DNA of 64,000 bases from Sindora glabra (Eukaryota > Streptophyta > Magnoliopsida > Fabales > Fabaceae). Within the stretch, counting starts at the first letter, position 1. Every line of letters begins with the position of its first letter. Of this stretch, positions 11,324-24,957 are shown in pieces. Below the pieces are notes generated by a model that did no database searches, was not told the DNA's origin, and saw only the letters and a list, made by a program, of their open reading frames with translations. Made by a program: the position numbers and the translations under genes. The DNA lies in contig CM035230.1 in the NCBI GenBank assembly GCA_020226215.1, positions 25,835,883-25,899,882 on the forward strand, written 5' to 3'.

Positions 11324-14300
11324 GTTACGGAAGCTAATATTTTACTATTACCACTGGTTTTAACTACTTTTATATTTTTATAATAATTGAGGTGTAACAT
11401 CTTTATAATTTTATATCAATTGAATTTATATTTTAATTATTTTTAATATAGATTATTATTGTATCACTTGTATTTTATTACTTTAAATATATATTACTAA
11501 TTACTACTATTTTTTAAAGTTAAAATGAGTTCAATAATAGTAAATCAGTGGTTAAATCAATAAATTAGTACATCAGTGTTTTGTCTAGTTTAATGATAGA
11601 TCCGGTTATAAAAATTATGAATACAATAATTGCTAATAATGCAGGATGCACTTAATGAGATTGTATTCACGAGCGAATAAAAATGTGGTATATACAATTT
11701 ATAGAAGGGTTTTGCTTCGATACAATTTTGGGAAAGTTGCATGGTTGTGTGGAATTTTTTTCATAAAATTATGCAAGTGTTTAGGATATAAAATACAACT
11801 TTTACATAAATTTTATGACATCAATAATAATGCTTATAATGCAAAAATATTTATTAGTTTTATGAAAAACTTGCAGGCTTTAAAAAAATATATAGAATTT
11901 ATGTAAAAAAAAGAGTTACATAGGCCACGTCGATACTCTTTTTTTTTTTTTTAAAAAGGATGTACCAGAGAACTACCTTCACAAAATATTAGTATGGAGC
12001 CAAAAAGTATTACAGTAACAGAAGGTGTGGGTATCGGCCGGTTTAAGGGGATTAAGGTCCTTTTTTCAACCAATTGCAATTAATCGTTGATCTGATTTTT
12101 GCAAAACGAAAGCCACAATGCATTAAACGAAATTTAACAGAATTTGTTGGTTTCATTCAGTTAAATATGGTTACCGTTCGGGAAAAAAAGGAAAGAAATT
12201 ATCCACAAAAAAAAAAAAAAAAACTCTTGAGTCTCCTTAATTTTAGTTGAGGTGACTTGAGAATAGAACATAAGTTTATTTAATTTCACAAGTTTTAGAC
12301 AAAGTTATAGAAGTTTGAGAATAGAACACGAGTTTCTTTAATTTCCTATGTACAATACACTTTTCCTAGGGGCCAAACAGTCTAAAGAACAAAAGATCCA
12401 AAATTTAAGCGAAATAAATGAATGATACTTTTTAAGGAATTGATTTGAGAAAATCATGCTTGCAATTTACAACCAAGGCCCAAATCTTATTAGCCAAAAA
12501 GAAAAAATCAAACTTGTTACATCCATTGTAATGCATTAAAAAAACAACCTGGTGAAGAAAAGAAAACATAATTGATAAACCAAACCACAAATTGTTACAA
12601 AATAATCAGATAAAAAGAAAGAAAATCTAACTGGGTGTGCAAAACCTGCGCTTATCACCAACAAATTTATACATGTAAAATAGGGTCAAGCAGGGTGGCG
12701 GCCGCACGGGCTATCTGCATTTTAGGCGGGTCAAATTAATTAGGATTGTGAAATTTGCAGGTAGTCTGCACTTTTTTTTTTAATTTTAAAAAAATTAAAT
12801 TACTAAAAAAATACGTGCAGAGATTAAAAATTAAAATTTGAAAGTTGAGAAAAGTATCTTCAATGACATATTAAATTGAGTTGGATTAAAAAATATTTAT
12901 TTTTTTAAATTGTAATTGGTTAAATAATTTTTTTATTTTTAATAATGAATTAGTCAAATAAATTTTAAAAAATCATGTTAAATCATTATATATTAAATTA
13001 AAAATTGAATTAAATTTAAAAAATTTTCATATATTTAAAAAATTATTAAAAAAAATTAATTAAGACCGTGAAATTCACAAGAGCCCAAGATCAAGCTCCA
13101 CACAAACCGTTTTACTTCCCTAAACAAGTTCATCAAAGGGCCGACAAATTTGCCAATTTGGGGGCGTTAGTATTCTCAGTCTAATTGCTTGCCATTGATT
13201 TTCACGGGTTCCATTGCCCCGCTAGAGCTTCAAATCAATGATTGTGTTCGTCCCAAAAAATTGAAGAGCGAGAAGAAAAGTATACAAGTGCATTGAAAAG
13301 GTCAAAGCGTTGACTGGATTTATGAAACAAACTGATTTTTTAAGGACATAAATGCCCTTCTACCATAATAAAATTATACAAACGACGTCATTTGTTTTTT
13401 ATAATGAATTGTCTTTCTCCATGGGCGACGGTTTGTTAGGATTAAGAATTTCAAACCGTTATTAACCGAAATTTGATAATTACAACCTTTTCTTTTCGTT
13501 TTCAGTGGAATATAATATATTATTTACTTTTAACCGGTCAACTTCAAGTGCAATTGACCGATTAAAATTAATTTGGAAATTTTTTAGAAGTGATGATCAG
13601 TGGCTTTTGTAATGAAAAATTGACAATAAAGGGGATTTATATAATTTTATCAGTCAAATTAAGTAAGAGATATCAAATCATTTTTTTCTTTCCTTTTTTT
13701 TAAAAAAAATCAAGAAGATCTAAGTATAATTAGAACTAACTTGTGAAAGATTGAAATAAACTAACTTGTGAAAGATTGAAGTAATTCACACATTAAAACT
13801 AATTGTGTTAGCGAAGAAGATTAATAACATGAAATGTGATATTTGTATACAAGTAAAAGTGAGTTATTGTAGTGCAAAGTTGAATTCTCCCATATACTAT
13901 CTATATTTTCCTTCTTTCACTTCCTACATTGTCATACCAAAGTAATATCTCACACAACTTATTTTTCAGCACTTACTAATAATTGAATTCTAAAGATATG
14001 CCTAAGGGGAAGATGGGCGCCAAGTAAGTAGTATTTAAACCATATGGTAATACGCTGGTGCGATAAATATATGGATTTTATCAAAGGGGATGTACGGTAA
14101 TAGCGGTTGGGATGATGCCACATCAACTTATTGCATTTCATGGAACAAATTTAACTATTTGCACCACAGAATCCTACTCCTTAAAAAGGAAAGAAAAATA
14201 TTCAATTAAGATTGAAATATTATTCTTCATAGCAAAAAAAAAAAAAAGATTGAAATATTATTCATAATCTTTCAAGCACTCATAACCTTTAAACAATTAA

Positions 14301-15744
14301 TATGGTTTTCCCGCCGTGTAATTCTTTTCAAGAAATTTTTGCATATTTTAATTACATCACATATTTTCACTCTCGGTTTATAAGTTTCAAAACTATTCAA
14401 TATTATAGTTGAGAGAGTAGTGTTATCTGTGTGTGTGTGTGTGAAATTCAAATTAAATTTAATTTTAAATTTCAATTTTAATGGATGTAGCATTTTTGTA
14501 GTTGGAATAAGGACAATATTTTCACATGAGAGAGAAATATGCGTGTGCATATGGAATTTTCATGTTTTATAAAAAAATTCATACTTTGGGTAATCTTTTT
14601 ACAAAAAATAGTATAAATGATTGCAAGTTCTTCAAATATTTTATTGCAATTTTCAGTTGATGGAATTACAACTTATTTATTCGCTCAATGTAGAATGTGT
14701 ATTAAATTACAATATTTCAAGAAGAGTTTTGCAAAGAATATATATAAAATATTGAACAAGATTTGGTTGCTGCTGCGACACAGCCAAAATAAACGTCATA
14801 TGTACCTGATTAACGTATACTCACGTGATACCTTTTTTAATATTTAATTCTGTTTCCCTTTCTATGCTTGTCCCTTCTTAAATGTGATATTTTTTTAATA
14901 ATTAATTTGTTCACAAAATTAGTTTGTAATGGAAAAAATCCGGTGAAAATATGGTAAAAAAATTTTATTCACGTTTTCTAACGGATTTATTAACGGAACT
15001 TGTAGTATGATGAAATTTCCGATGGATTCAAATTTGGTTAATTATTAATGTAAATTAATTTTATATTATTATTTATACTATGTCAATAAAAAATATTAAA
15101 ATTTCTTTACTATTATTAAAAGATTTTAACTACTAATACTTTTTAATGACATATCTTTTTCTATTTTATTGATAGTATAAAAATATTTTATATTAATAGT
15201 GATATCAAATTTAAATTCATTTAAATTTAAATTTGATAATCATTGTAAATCAATTTACAATAAATATTATTATAATTCACCATATTTATGTATAAATATA
15301 TATTTGATAAATAAAATATAAAAATATTATTAATTAAGTTTTTATAACAAATGTTAATGGCAAATCTTAACCATTATAAATATCATTTTTAAAAAAATTG
15401 AAAAGTTTGATTCACTAAATGAAAAAATCAATTCAAAATTTGACAAATTAAATAAAATCAAAGGTAAAACTATAACAAATCAATTTTCTACTTTTTTTTT
15501 CACTACCAAAAAAAAAAAGCTTTTTGATGAGTTCAATCCTTTTAACACTTCTTTTCTCTATGACCAAATGAAGGAAAATATTGCATTTCTATGTTTACTG
15601 ATTTATTAGTGGTGTAACGTAAATAATCACAAAATTAATTTGATTTCCCTCCCTATCATAATTTAAACTCAGTAATAATTACTAATAACACTAACATTTA
15701 AATTAAGCATCATTGTAGGTTTATACTTGACATTCATTATTGAA
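11324..15744. other. Gene-free 3' flank of LYK copy A
   Basis: No coding region is supported. After the stop codon only about 35 bp of the flank match copy B before a deletion of about 430 bp (junction near 11358). Sequence then follows copy B: the right half of a MITE (to about 11620), AT-rich DNA, and a conserved stretch at 13100-13480 that matches 53670-54040. At 13091-13100 it carries the empty target site of the copia element found in copy B. A GT dinucleotide run lies near 14430. Short open frames at 11646-11906, 14272-14550 and 14617-14847 look like chance frames. Confidence 0.7.
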
Positions 15745-15759
15745 CACTACAATAATTTG

Positions 15760-16275
15760 ATAATATACAGATGATACCTATACAGATGATATAATCTTAG
15801 TCATCTCTATAAGCTTTCAAAATTTTATTTTTTTAAAAAAATTGAAAACACTTATACATACAACATTGGTCATATGTATAAGCTAGTCGTTTGTATAGAG
15901 TATACTTATATAGATGATAAAGTCGTCTGTATAGATCTACCAAAAATTTTTATATAGACATAATCTATACAGACAATAAAAACCATCTATACAGGCCTAC
16001 CAAAATTTTTTTAAAAAAAATTTGGGAAGGCCTATACAGACTACTTTGTTATCTATATAGGTGGACTTTATACAAATGAAAAAAGTCATCTGTATAAAGT
16101 CCATCTATGCAAATGACTCCCTCCTAAAATTTTTTAGGAAAATTTTGAAAAATCTATCTAGATGACAGATGACAAAGTTGTTTATATAAATTTTTTGAAT
16201 TTTTCCTGAAAAAATATGGGAAGACCTATATAAATGACTTTTGTCATTTGTGTCATTTGTATAGGTCTTTCATAT
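15760..16275. repeat. CACTA left subterminal repeats
   Basis: At least ten variants of TATACAGATGAC / GTCATCTGTATAGG alternate in direct and inverted orientation. This organisation is typical of the transposase-binding subterminal region of CACTA elements. Confidence 0.8.
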
Positions 16276-19200
16276 ATAAAAAAACTTATAATATTTTAAA
16301 CCCTTTATTTAAATATTTATATTATACAAGTAATGTAAAATTTTTCTTCTATTAAATCTTATTCCATATCTTCAATGGAAAAAATTATTATTTTTTTAAC
16401 ATATTTAATTGTATAAAAATTAATCATTTGAAAGTAACTTTGTAATCAAAATTATTTCTAAGTTAAAAATTAGAAATAAAAATTTTAACCTTTAAAAGCA
16501 GTGATTAAGTATTGTCAAATATAAAATATTAATTTACAATTATTTTTAAATCAATTATTTATAATCAACTATATTTAAAATTATTTCTTATACAAAATTA
16601 TTTTAAAAATTATTTCATCCTTCCAATCATCTTAAAATTCAATAGAATGAAGTAAATTAAAAAATTGAATCTTTTTTAAAATTATTTTGTGTAATAAATA
16701 ACTTCAAATATAATTGATAACCATTATTATTTTGTATAAGTGCATTAGAAAAAAATGATTATAAATTAGTGTTTAATCATTAGATTTAGAAATAAAAATT
16801 ATTATTTTCAATTTTTGGTTTAGAATTAATTTTAGTTGTAAAGCTAATTTTGAAAGGTTAAATTTGTATAAGTGCACTGAAAAAAATAATACAAACCTTT
16901 TTTACCATTTAGGATTTGAATAAAAAATAGTAAATAAATTTTCTTCACAATGATTATAATTTAGATATTTAATTTCACATTTTAAAATATTATAAAAATT
17001 TTATTCATGATATATAGTATATGGAGTTAACTATAAGTATTTTAGCCAAAATAATAGGAGAATGCATTAAAATAAAAAAAATATTGTAAGTTCTCCTTCA
17101 ACAATAAGGTAGTTAGATTTTACTGTCTTCAACCTTGAAAATTTAGAAATTATCCCCTTAAAGTTTATAAAATTTCTAAATAATGCACATTACTAACTTA
17201 AATAATTATTTTATTAAATCATATAATTTTTTATGAAGTTATCAAACGAGAATTATAATATTGTAAAAGGTTAATTTAGTTTATTATTTTTTAATTTTAA
17301 ACCTGATTTTGCACCTTGTGTATGAGTATTTAATTAAAATTCTTTATATTTAATATAATTTTTTTAATTACATAATATAAAAATTATATGTAAAAAGTAA
17401 TAAAAAAAAGTAACAAACTATAATATTGTGATTGTGATTATTAATAAAATAACTTTGTTAGAAAAGCACATTATTTCATAAGATGATTAATTAAGTAGAT
17501 AATGCACGTCAATTTCAAATTTCATAAGGTTTAAGAGGATGATTTTCACTTTTTAAAATTTAAGTGAATAATATCCAACCACTTCAAGATTAAAAGGAAT
17601 AATTTACATATTTTTCAATAAGTACTTTTACTATTATTTCTAAGAAAAGAACTCAAAAGTAAATAAATCCTAGATAATAACAATACTCAATTTTGATAAC
17701 TGACTTTATTCTTTGTCTGATACCATTATTAGTATCAAAGAATATAGAAAAAAATTGTGCATAAGAACCCCTTCAACCATAACTTTTAATTTTAAAAACA
17801 TTCAACTCTTTTAGTTGTCATTGTAATTTAACTATATTTATACATTTATGAAATTGATTAAATTTATTAATAATTTTTGTAATTTTTTTGTTTAGGATAT
17901 TATGTTTTAAAGAAAAATATTATGCTAACATTAATATTTTATTTTGCACAATAATTTCAAAATTTAGGTTTTAATTAGGTTTCAGGTATTGTGTATCATA
18001 TTTATAGGTGCAATCAATTTTGAATAACATATTCTAAACAACAAAATCTTTCTGTAAAAAAAATATTAATTTTATGAAGATAAAATGTGAACAAGAAAAA
18101 ATTATTTGATTTTGTCAATAATTAGCTTATATAAAATCTTCATTAATATTAGTGTGATGTTTTTCTTTAAAACATAATTTCCCCAAACAAAATGAAATTT
18201 TAAAAAAATTATTACTAATTTTGCCAATATCTAACTTCTAAATGTGGATAAATTTCTTTTAATATTGCTTAATAATTTGATGTCAAATTTGTAAGCAATT
18301 TTCAATTTTATTTTAGTGGCAAATAACATAGAATAAATTAAGATACAATTTTTATTTTGTCTTTAAATAGAAAGAATGGGTCATATATTATTCACTTGAT
18401 GATATTATTCACTTGATAGATCATTATTTATGTGAATCCATTGTTAACTAGAATCTATTAATATAGAATTATACAACTTGATTAGTATAATTATTATTTT
18501 AATTATAAATATTTTAGCTAAAATGATAAGATAATGCATTAAAAGAAAAAAGGGAAAAATTATGAAATACTTCTTCAATTTTAAAGTGGTTAGATTTTGT
18601 TGTCTTCAACCTCAAAACTTTAAAAATTATTTCCTAAAACTTTATAAAATTTATAAATTGTGAAATACGCCATCAATTTTTGAAAGATACATCTCTTATA
18701 GTATAAACCTCATTCTTTTCAAATTAATAGTGTGTGAAAATAATTCTATTTGTATTTGCACAGAAGTCCAGAAACCTTCCCATTACTTTGTATAACTATA
18801 CTTTTGAAGCATAATAGTGAGATTAATTAACATTAACAATATAAAACGATATCACATGGATATTTTTATAAATATTTTCTTTTTATATGCATGTAAGATA
18901 GGGGCTACTCCATTGCCTCATTATTTTTTTTCTTTTTTTTAAAATTAAAATAGTAGTATAATTAAATTACTTTACGTTTATTGATCAAGAACTTAGTGAT
19001 TCATTTAAAGACTTTATTTCGCATAACAAATAAATTAAGTTATAACTTATTGATTTAGTTAATAAGTTATAAGTTAACCTTCAAAGATATTTCTTGTATT
19101 AACTTATTGAAAAAAAATAAACTCTAATTTAATAAGTTATTTATAGTAACTTATAGTTTATAAGTTACTACCTCTTCAAATTTTTTTCAAGTTTATCCTT

Positions 19201-19685
19201 AATATTTTTATTAATTTATAATCTATACCTTTTTTAACATAAATCTAAATATTTTTTTCATAAAATATAATTAACTTAATTTTAACATAATTATATCTTA
19301 ATTTTAAATTATAAATATATAAACTTATATATGTAAATAAATAAATAATATCACAAAATAATATTAATTATATTTTAAGTAATTATAATTTTTTTATAAA
19401 TAATAATAAATAAAAATTATATAAATAAATATATAAATCCATAAAATATAATTAATTAAATATTAAATATTATATTTTTATTTTAAACTTGTTAATTGCA
19501 TTAATATAATTTAATTTTTAGATAAATATGAATTATTTTAATTATATATCTATTGTTATTAATATATCCTTTTATGTTATTTTGTAATTTCAGTTAATTC
19601 AATAATTAATTTTATAAAATACTTTTTAAATAATTAACTGGCTTATCAGCTATCAATTATAGGCTATTAGTGATTAATTAAATAC
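16276..19685. other. AT-rich non-coding interior of the CACTA element with internal repeats
   Basis: No coding sequence is recognisable. A block of about 140 bp at 17036-17180 (GATTTT-CTGTCTTCAACC core) recurs directly at about 18512-18660 and in inverted form at about 17450-17640, so 17036-17640 is itself an inverted-repeat unit, perhaps a nested MITE. The remainder is AT-rich sequence with poly-A and poly-T runs. Confidence 0.5.
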
Positions 19686-20400
19686 ACTCTTGGACATTGA
19701 ACATAAATCAAAGGACATAAATAATGCAAGGAATGAATTAACTAACATTTATATAAGGTCAGAATTGCACTTATACGAGAGAAGGGGATGTGGATGAAAT
19801 TACATTCTGGATACATGCCCAGTTAGGACAATTGATATCAGTTTGTTAGTTTATTAAAAATGTGAAATTACTTGATAGGTTTGCTGGAAATCTGAGATAG
19901 AACATGGTTGATAATGACACTAAGATGAAAGGATTAAAGTCCTATAATTGTCATGTAATTATGCAGTGATTGTTGGCACTTGTAGTACAAGCATTTTTGT
20001 TAAAAGAGCTAGCATATCTGATTATTGAGTTGTGCAATTATTTCAACTTAATTTATGCAAGAGCTTTAAACAAGTAAGATGTTAAGTAAACTAAGGAGGA
20101 TATTGTTTTGATTTTGTGCAAACTTGAAAAGATATACCCTTTAACATTTGTTGGCATAATGGTTAACTTGGTGATGCCCTTATTTGAAGAAACAAATTAG
20201 AGGGTCCTATTCATTTTATGTGGATATATCTATATGAAAGATATATATAGAAGCTGAAGAATTATGTCAATAACTGTGCTCAACCTAAAGGTTCCATTAT
20301 TGAAAGGTATATTATAGATAAGGTATTGACATTTTGTTCCATGTACTTACAAGGGGTGGAAATAAAATTCAACTAACCTCTATAGAAAGGGTTCTATTTT
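19686..20400 (+). pseudogene. CACTA transposase (TNPD/DUF4218 type) remnant
   Basis: Translating across frame breaks recovers the C-terminal part of a TNPD-type transposase in the expected order: LLDI-like start, ELHL, then GLKSYNCHVIMQ (19940-19980), IIELCNYF, LCKLEKIYPL, GPIHFMWIY, KLKNYV, PKGSIIERYI and LTFCSMYLQGVE (to about 20355). Known CACTA proteins have GLKSHDCHVLMQ, CKLEKIFPPSFFD, LKNYVRNKA-PEGSI and LTFCSRY at these places. Several stop codons and frameshifts make it non-functional. The upstream Transposase_21 catalytic region was not recognised. Confidence 0.82.
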
Positions 20401-22499
20401 GTATTAATAATAATTCAAGTTTGAAACTCATAGAATTTAATAACCCTTTTCTTTTGGTTAACTTATAAAAAATGGAATAAATTTGATTTATTCTATAAGA
20501 AATCTCATTCAATTAGATATGGTCCAAGGTACATTAAAAAAATGGGACACCAAAAGAATTGATTGGTGAGCCATATGAGGTAGGAAACTCTCAAGATCTA
20601 TCTTGCTAAAAAGGAGAGCTTACTAGTGTAAGATGGCATTTCTATTCCTAAACCCATCTAACCTTTCTTGGTAGCTATATGAGTAGTAACTAGGATATAC
20701 CCAATGTCAAAACAGAAAGATAACTGTTAATTTTTAGATTTTAATGTCGACCCATCGGCAAAAAGCACTTTGTTTATTTATATAGGAGGGATTAGAAATT
20801 GTAATATGATACCTTCTAAACAACAATCCTAAAATTTAAAAGTATTTAGAGTAAGTCCCTTAAACTATTTTGCATTTCATCCAATTAATTCTAATTCTTA
20901 ATGAGTCACTTGTATTGTGTAGTGAACATAGACGACAATTATAGGTAAATGGTTGCTAAAATATTGAACACTTGTAGAAAATCCAATTCTTTTCATAATT
21001 TTACTTTAAGGTAATTCTTTATCATTTTCATTACAACTTAATATTGCATAATTTTATTTTATGCTTGCTTGTGTTGTTATTGTTCATTTCAAAAAATTGT
21101 ATAAATTTACCACTTTCACAAAATATATCCCCCAAAATGACTGATAAGTTGTTATCTTTAGCTTCTAGACTAAACTTCACAATTATATCACATTCAACAT
21201 GTGGTAAATGGAGTTCGTTTCATAATTACTTCTTGAGATGCAAAGCATAAATGTAGAACAACGAGATTTCTATGCCTAGAATAAAAATAACACATTCAAT
21301 GGCATTTCAGAGGAAGTTGTAAAGTTGAATTTTTACATAATTACTCTATAATTTTATTCAAATATCACCAACTATAAAAAGAAGAAAATTATCATAGAAA
21401 AAAATATAACAAGCATTTCTATCAGTGCTTAATGGTACAAAAATGATACATATATACTTACGTCTTAAGCACGACAAGTTTTTTACATTGATAATCCTTT
21501 CAATGGACCAAGCATATAACAAGCATTTTTATCAGTGCTCAATGGTGTGGAGATAATCCATATATACTTACGTCTTAAGCACGACAAGTTTTTTACATTG
21601 GTGATCCTTTTAATGGACCAAATTAATGAGTTGTAAATAATATAGTGCATTATGATGTATAGGATGTCCTTGATAATGATATTATTAGTGCTAAAGACAT
21701 ATCCTATTTGTAAGATGATAACTCTACAAACTTTACTCTTATAGTAGATTTTAGAGATTTTGTCTTTATTACCTTGCGGGATTAGAACTATGACCCTTAT
21801 TGTGTTTCATTTTTTGGAAATGTTCATCTTGCTTCACAAAATATGTAACAACTTTATAAATTACATTGACAATATAGAAGATCAAACCACTGGGGATTAT
21901 ATAAAGGAAGAGATTTTAGAGTCCAACGATAATGACTTAACTGATTAAGAGGATGATGACCCTACAACTTTCACTAACAATGAGTTTGATTAGGGTTAAG
22001 ACTTTTGGATTTTCTAAGTAATTATTAGGTATTATATTTTGACAACTTTGGATTTTTTAACTATTATTTCTAACTTGTTGAACTAATTATGTCGAATAAC
22101 TCATTTTGTATATTAAAATGTAATTATCATAGAAGGAAGAATTGTTTTGTTTACCATAAGTATTACTTACTTCCTATTATAATAACTACTGTGTGTGTTT
22201 GATTATGTATAACAATGCTTAATAGTCATGGCTAATGTTATGTCACATTATCATAGAGGAAACGGTGGACACAACCCATCACCAAACCTCATTTATACCC
22301 CTTCCCAATGTGAAACTAGTTATACTTAGCTATTTTACTTTACATTTTTTTCTATAAATATGTGTTATTAATAGTATGTTATATTTAAAAGCTACATCGA
22401 GTTGATGGTATTGTAATAAATCAAGGTCCTTAACCTTCCATTAAAAAATACAAAAGAATAATAGAAGGTTACTACTTATTTGCTTTAATAAGATAGGTA
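20401..22499 (+). other. Decayed CACTA coding region with a 110-bp tandem duplication
   Basis: This probably continues the transposase gene toward its C-terminus, but translation is too broken to assign motifs. The segment 21404-21513 is repeated immediately at 21514-21621; both carry CTTACGTCTTAAGCACGAC at the same offset of 110 bp. Short open frames at 21044-21250 and 21760-21948 are fragments and I do not call them genes. Confidence 0.4.
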
Positions 22500-23960
22500 C
22501 ATGGCAGGAAATTGGTCCAAACTCAAAGCATTTTGCACATGATACAACAATGCTGGTCAGGAAGTATTATAAGCCCTTCCATAAAAATTAGAGGTAAGTG
22601 CCTAAGGAGTAATGAGAGCGTGTTGTGTAGGGGGTCTGTGTGAGTACTGTAACATATATTTTTTATATTATTTTTTCTTTAATATTAAGATTGATGAAAA
22701 TAATAAATGAAATATTCTTTCACATATTCCATGCAATCTCATTTTGATTTTAAGGATGTTGAGCTTGAGGAGTATGGATATGTTATTACAGGTATCAAAT
22801 GGACAACAGTTGATTGATACAAAAGATTGGAAGTCCGTGCTCTATTAGTATTTCTTGCAACATAATAGTCAGGATGACATTCCTGATCTTAACAATGCTA
22901 GGCAAGCTTATCCCGTTAATATCTTAACAAATTATTAGAACAGATTATGTACATACTTTGATAGTGACGAGTATAAGATAAGGTTAAAGTACAATTAGTT
23001 ACTTGTCATTTCTAACATTGGATTTGTTTATCTTCTAATTATAAATATTTTAGTTTTAATGTGTAGGAGTTATCCAGAAGAAATTTAGATAATAGGTTAA
23101 AAAAGTTATATAATAATCGCCATGGATCAAACTTTATTGCAATAGCATGACATGACAAGATATTTTAACTTAATATTTATGCATGGTGTTATTATCGTAA
23201 AGCTTACTAATTGTTACTAATTGTTAATATTAAGTTTTAAAATTGATATAAAGAAATAAGGACATAGCTAAATTGCAGTTGGTGAGGAAGAATTTCCATA
23301 AGCATCATACGTATCATATAAGGGAATGGATGCATCTGGATGCTTAGATTACTTACATAAGTAACTATTTTCTGATTAAATAATTTTAATTATCATATGA
23401 AAAAATTTTCACTGAAACTTTATGTTTATGTTTGAAAAATTAAGGCCAAGATACTGGAATTGGTCACCCTTCAATCTTCATAATCTAGTGCTTTCTCCAA
23501 TAGCTTCTCAATAAGTTCGTAGGATGTTAATGAGCCTACTATTGCTAATGAGGTGTTAGGCATTCGCTGAGAGTATAGAAAGGCAATTAGTTATGTGCTT
23601 GCTAAGATGACATATGGAACCACTAACACCGATTCATCCATTATAGCATTTTCTTCAAGGCAGTAGTAGGATGCAACATTTATGGAAGAGGTGTAGACCT
23701 ATATCACTAAGAGTTAGTAGGCTTTAGTTATGGTAGAAAAGCATATTCATTATCATGAGGAAGTGCAACAAAAGACTTATATTCTCTTTAAGGGCATGCA
23801 TACTGCTTTATAATCTATGCGATTTTCTTTCTCCAATCTAGAGATGCCACCTTTTCCTCCTCAAATGAATATTCCTTGGCCAAGGTACCATCAAGATTCA
23901 CTTCTGAATTACTTTTTACTTTACAACATCCCCTGACCCTTTAACTATAGCAACCTTCAC
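22500..23960 (+). pseudogene. Second CACTA ORF, broken (TNPA-like or En/Spm-associated protein)
   Basis: Fragments read in changing frames resemble the second gene of plant CACTA elements: a basic helical stretch near 23060-23160, an ISYVLAKMTYGTT segment near 23590, HIHYHEEVQQKT near 23745, and a proline-rich tail MPPFPPQMNIPWP near 23845. Its 3' part (23442-23779) is duplicated in inverted orientation at 24484-24821. Many stop codons are present. The assignment rests on order and position more than on firm homology. Confidence 0.4.
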
Positions 23961-24821
23961 CCCTATCCTAGCCGTAATCGTACCCACCTCCATCCTACCC
24001 TTTGCATTGCCTTTAAACAATGGTAGGAACGATGATAATAATGGTGAGGACAATTATTTTAGGTAATTATGAATTATATAACTTTATTTTGATACTTTAT
24101 AATATGTATGCATGTGAATTACCTATTTTATTATATATTATTCAAAGTTAATTTATATTTCATTTGTTTTTACAATTGATTGTGTTAAATAATTATTAAC
24201 ATCTATATATTTAAATAATTATTATTTTATTTTATTTTATTTACATATAAATATCTAAATATGAATAAAAATGTAAAAAAATCATGAATACAAATGTAAA
24301 AAATAAATATCTATATATGGATTATGTAAAAAAATCATGAACCTACTCAGCATTTTATTTTATTTTATTTAAATACCCTATACAAATGGCAAGGGCTATG
24401 CGGATGACACGTGTCATCTGTGTAGGTCATGACCTATATAAAAGACATTGGCTATACAAATAACATTGTCATCTGCATAGCCATATGTCTTTTGCTACAC
24501 TTCCTCATGATAATGAATATACTCTTTTGTTGTAGCTAAAACTTACTAACTTTCATTAATATAGGTCTGCACCTCCTCGACAAATACTACATCCTATTGC
24601 TGCCTCAAAGGAAATGCTGTAATGGATGAATTGGTACTAGTGGTGTCATATGTCATCCTAGCAAGTACACGATCAATTGCCTTTTTATGCCTTTGGCGAG
24701 TGCTTAATACCTCATCAGCAATAGAAAGCTCATTAACATTCTACGAACATATTAGGGAGTTGCTGGAGGAAGCACTAGAATATGAAGACTAATTGGTGAC
24801 TAATTCCAACATCTTGGCCTT
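23442..24821. repeat. Inverted repeat with 338-bp arms inside the CACTA element
   Basis: The + arm 23442-23779 pairs with 24484-24821 in reverse orientation around a 704-bp loop. Matching landmarks include AAGGCCAAGAT, TTCATAATCTAGTGCTT, TTCGTAGGATGTTAATGAGC and ATTATCATGAGGAAGTG. Identity by eye is about 80-85 percent. Subterminal-type repeats flank the second arm on both sides (24370-24480 and 24838-24957). Confidence 0.85.
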
Positions 24822-24957
24822 ATGTAGGGTGTAATAGGCATGATTCTATTCAGATGACCTAAGACAAACGATATTATCATTTATAATAACAATACAAATG
24901 ACAAATTAGGTCTATACAATTGACTTTTATTGTCTGTATATCCTTTTTTTCGTAGTG
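24370..24957. repeat. CACTA right subterminal repeats and terminus
   Basis: Variants of the CTATACAAATGAC / GTCATCTGTGTAGG motif occur at 24370-24480 and 24838-24945, interrupted by the inverted ORF arm. The region ends in CGTAGTG at 24951-24957, the inverted CACTAC terminus. Confidence 0.75.

Larger units (their letters stand above)
1..15260. repeat. Segmental duplication, copy A (contains LYK copy A)
   Basis: Nearly the whole stretch can be matched to 29213-63620 in the same order and orientation: AT-rich repeats, Helitron-like end, foldback element, receptor kinase gene and 3' flank to about 15255. The left edge lies outside the window because homology is already present in the first bases. 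Copy A carries private insertions at about 1086-2460 and 4551-4715 and a private deletion just after its gene. By eye introns differ from copy B by about 6 percent and outer flanks by about 12 percent. Confidence 0.85.
15745..24957 (+). mobile_element. Degenerate CACTA (En/Spm) transposon, about 9.2 kb
   Basis: The left end is CACTACAATAATTTG at 15745 and the right end is the inverted CACTACGAAAAAAAGG finishing GTAGTG at 24957. Many subterminal copies of a CTATACAGATGAC-like motif in both orientations occupy 15760-16275 and 24370-24957. Inside are remnants of a TNPD-type transposase and of a second ORF, both broken by stops. The flanking trinucleotides are GAA and GGA, so the expected 3-bp target duplication has at most one mutation. 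No copy B counterpart was seen within the window. Confidence 0.82.

Noticed and set aside
21044..21948. Short reading frames considered as small genes
   Set aside because: They lie within a decayed CACTA transposase region and have no start context or known domain.
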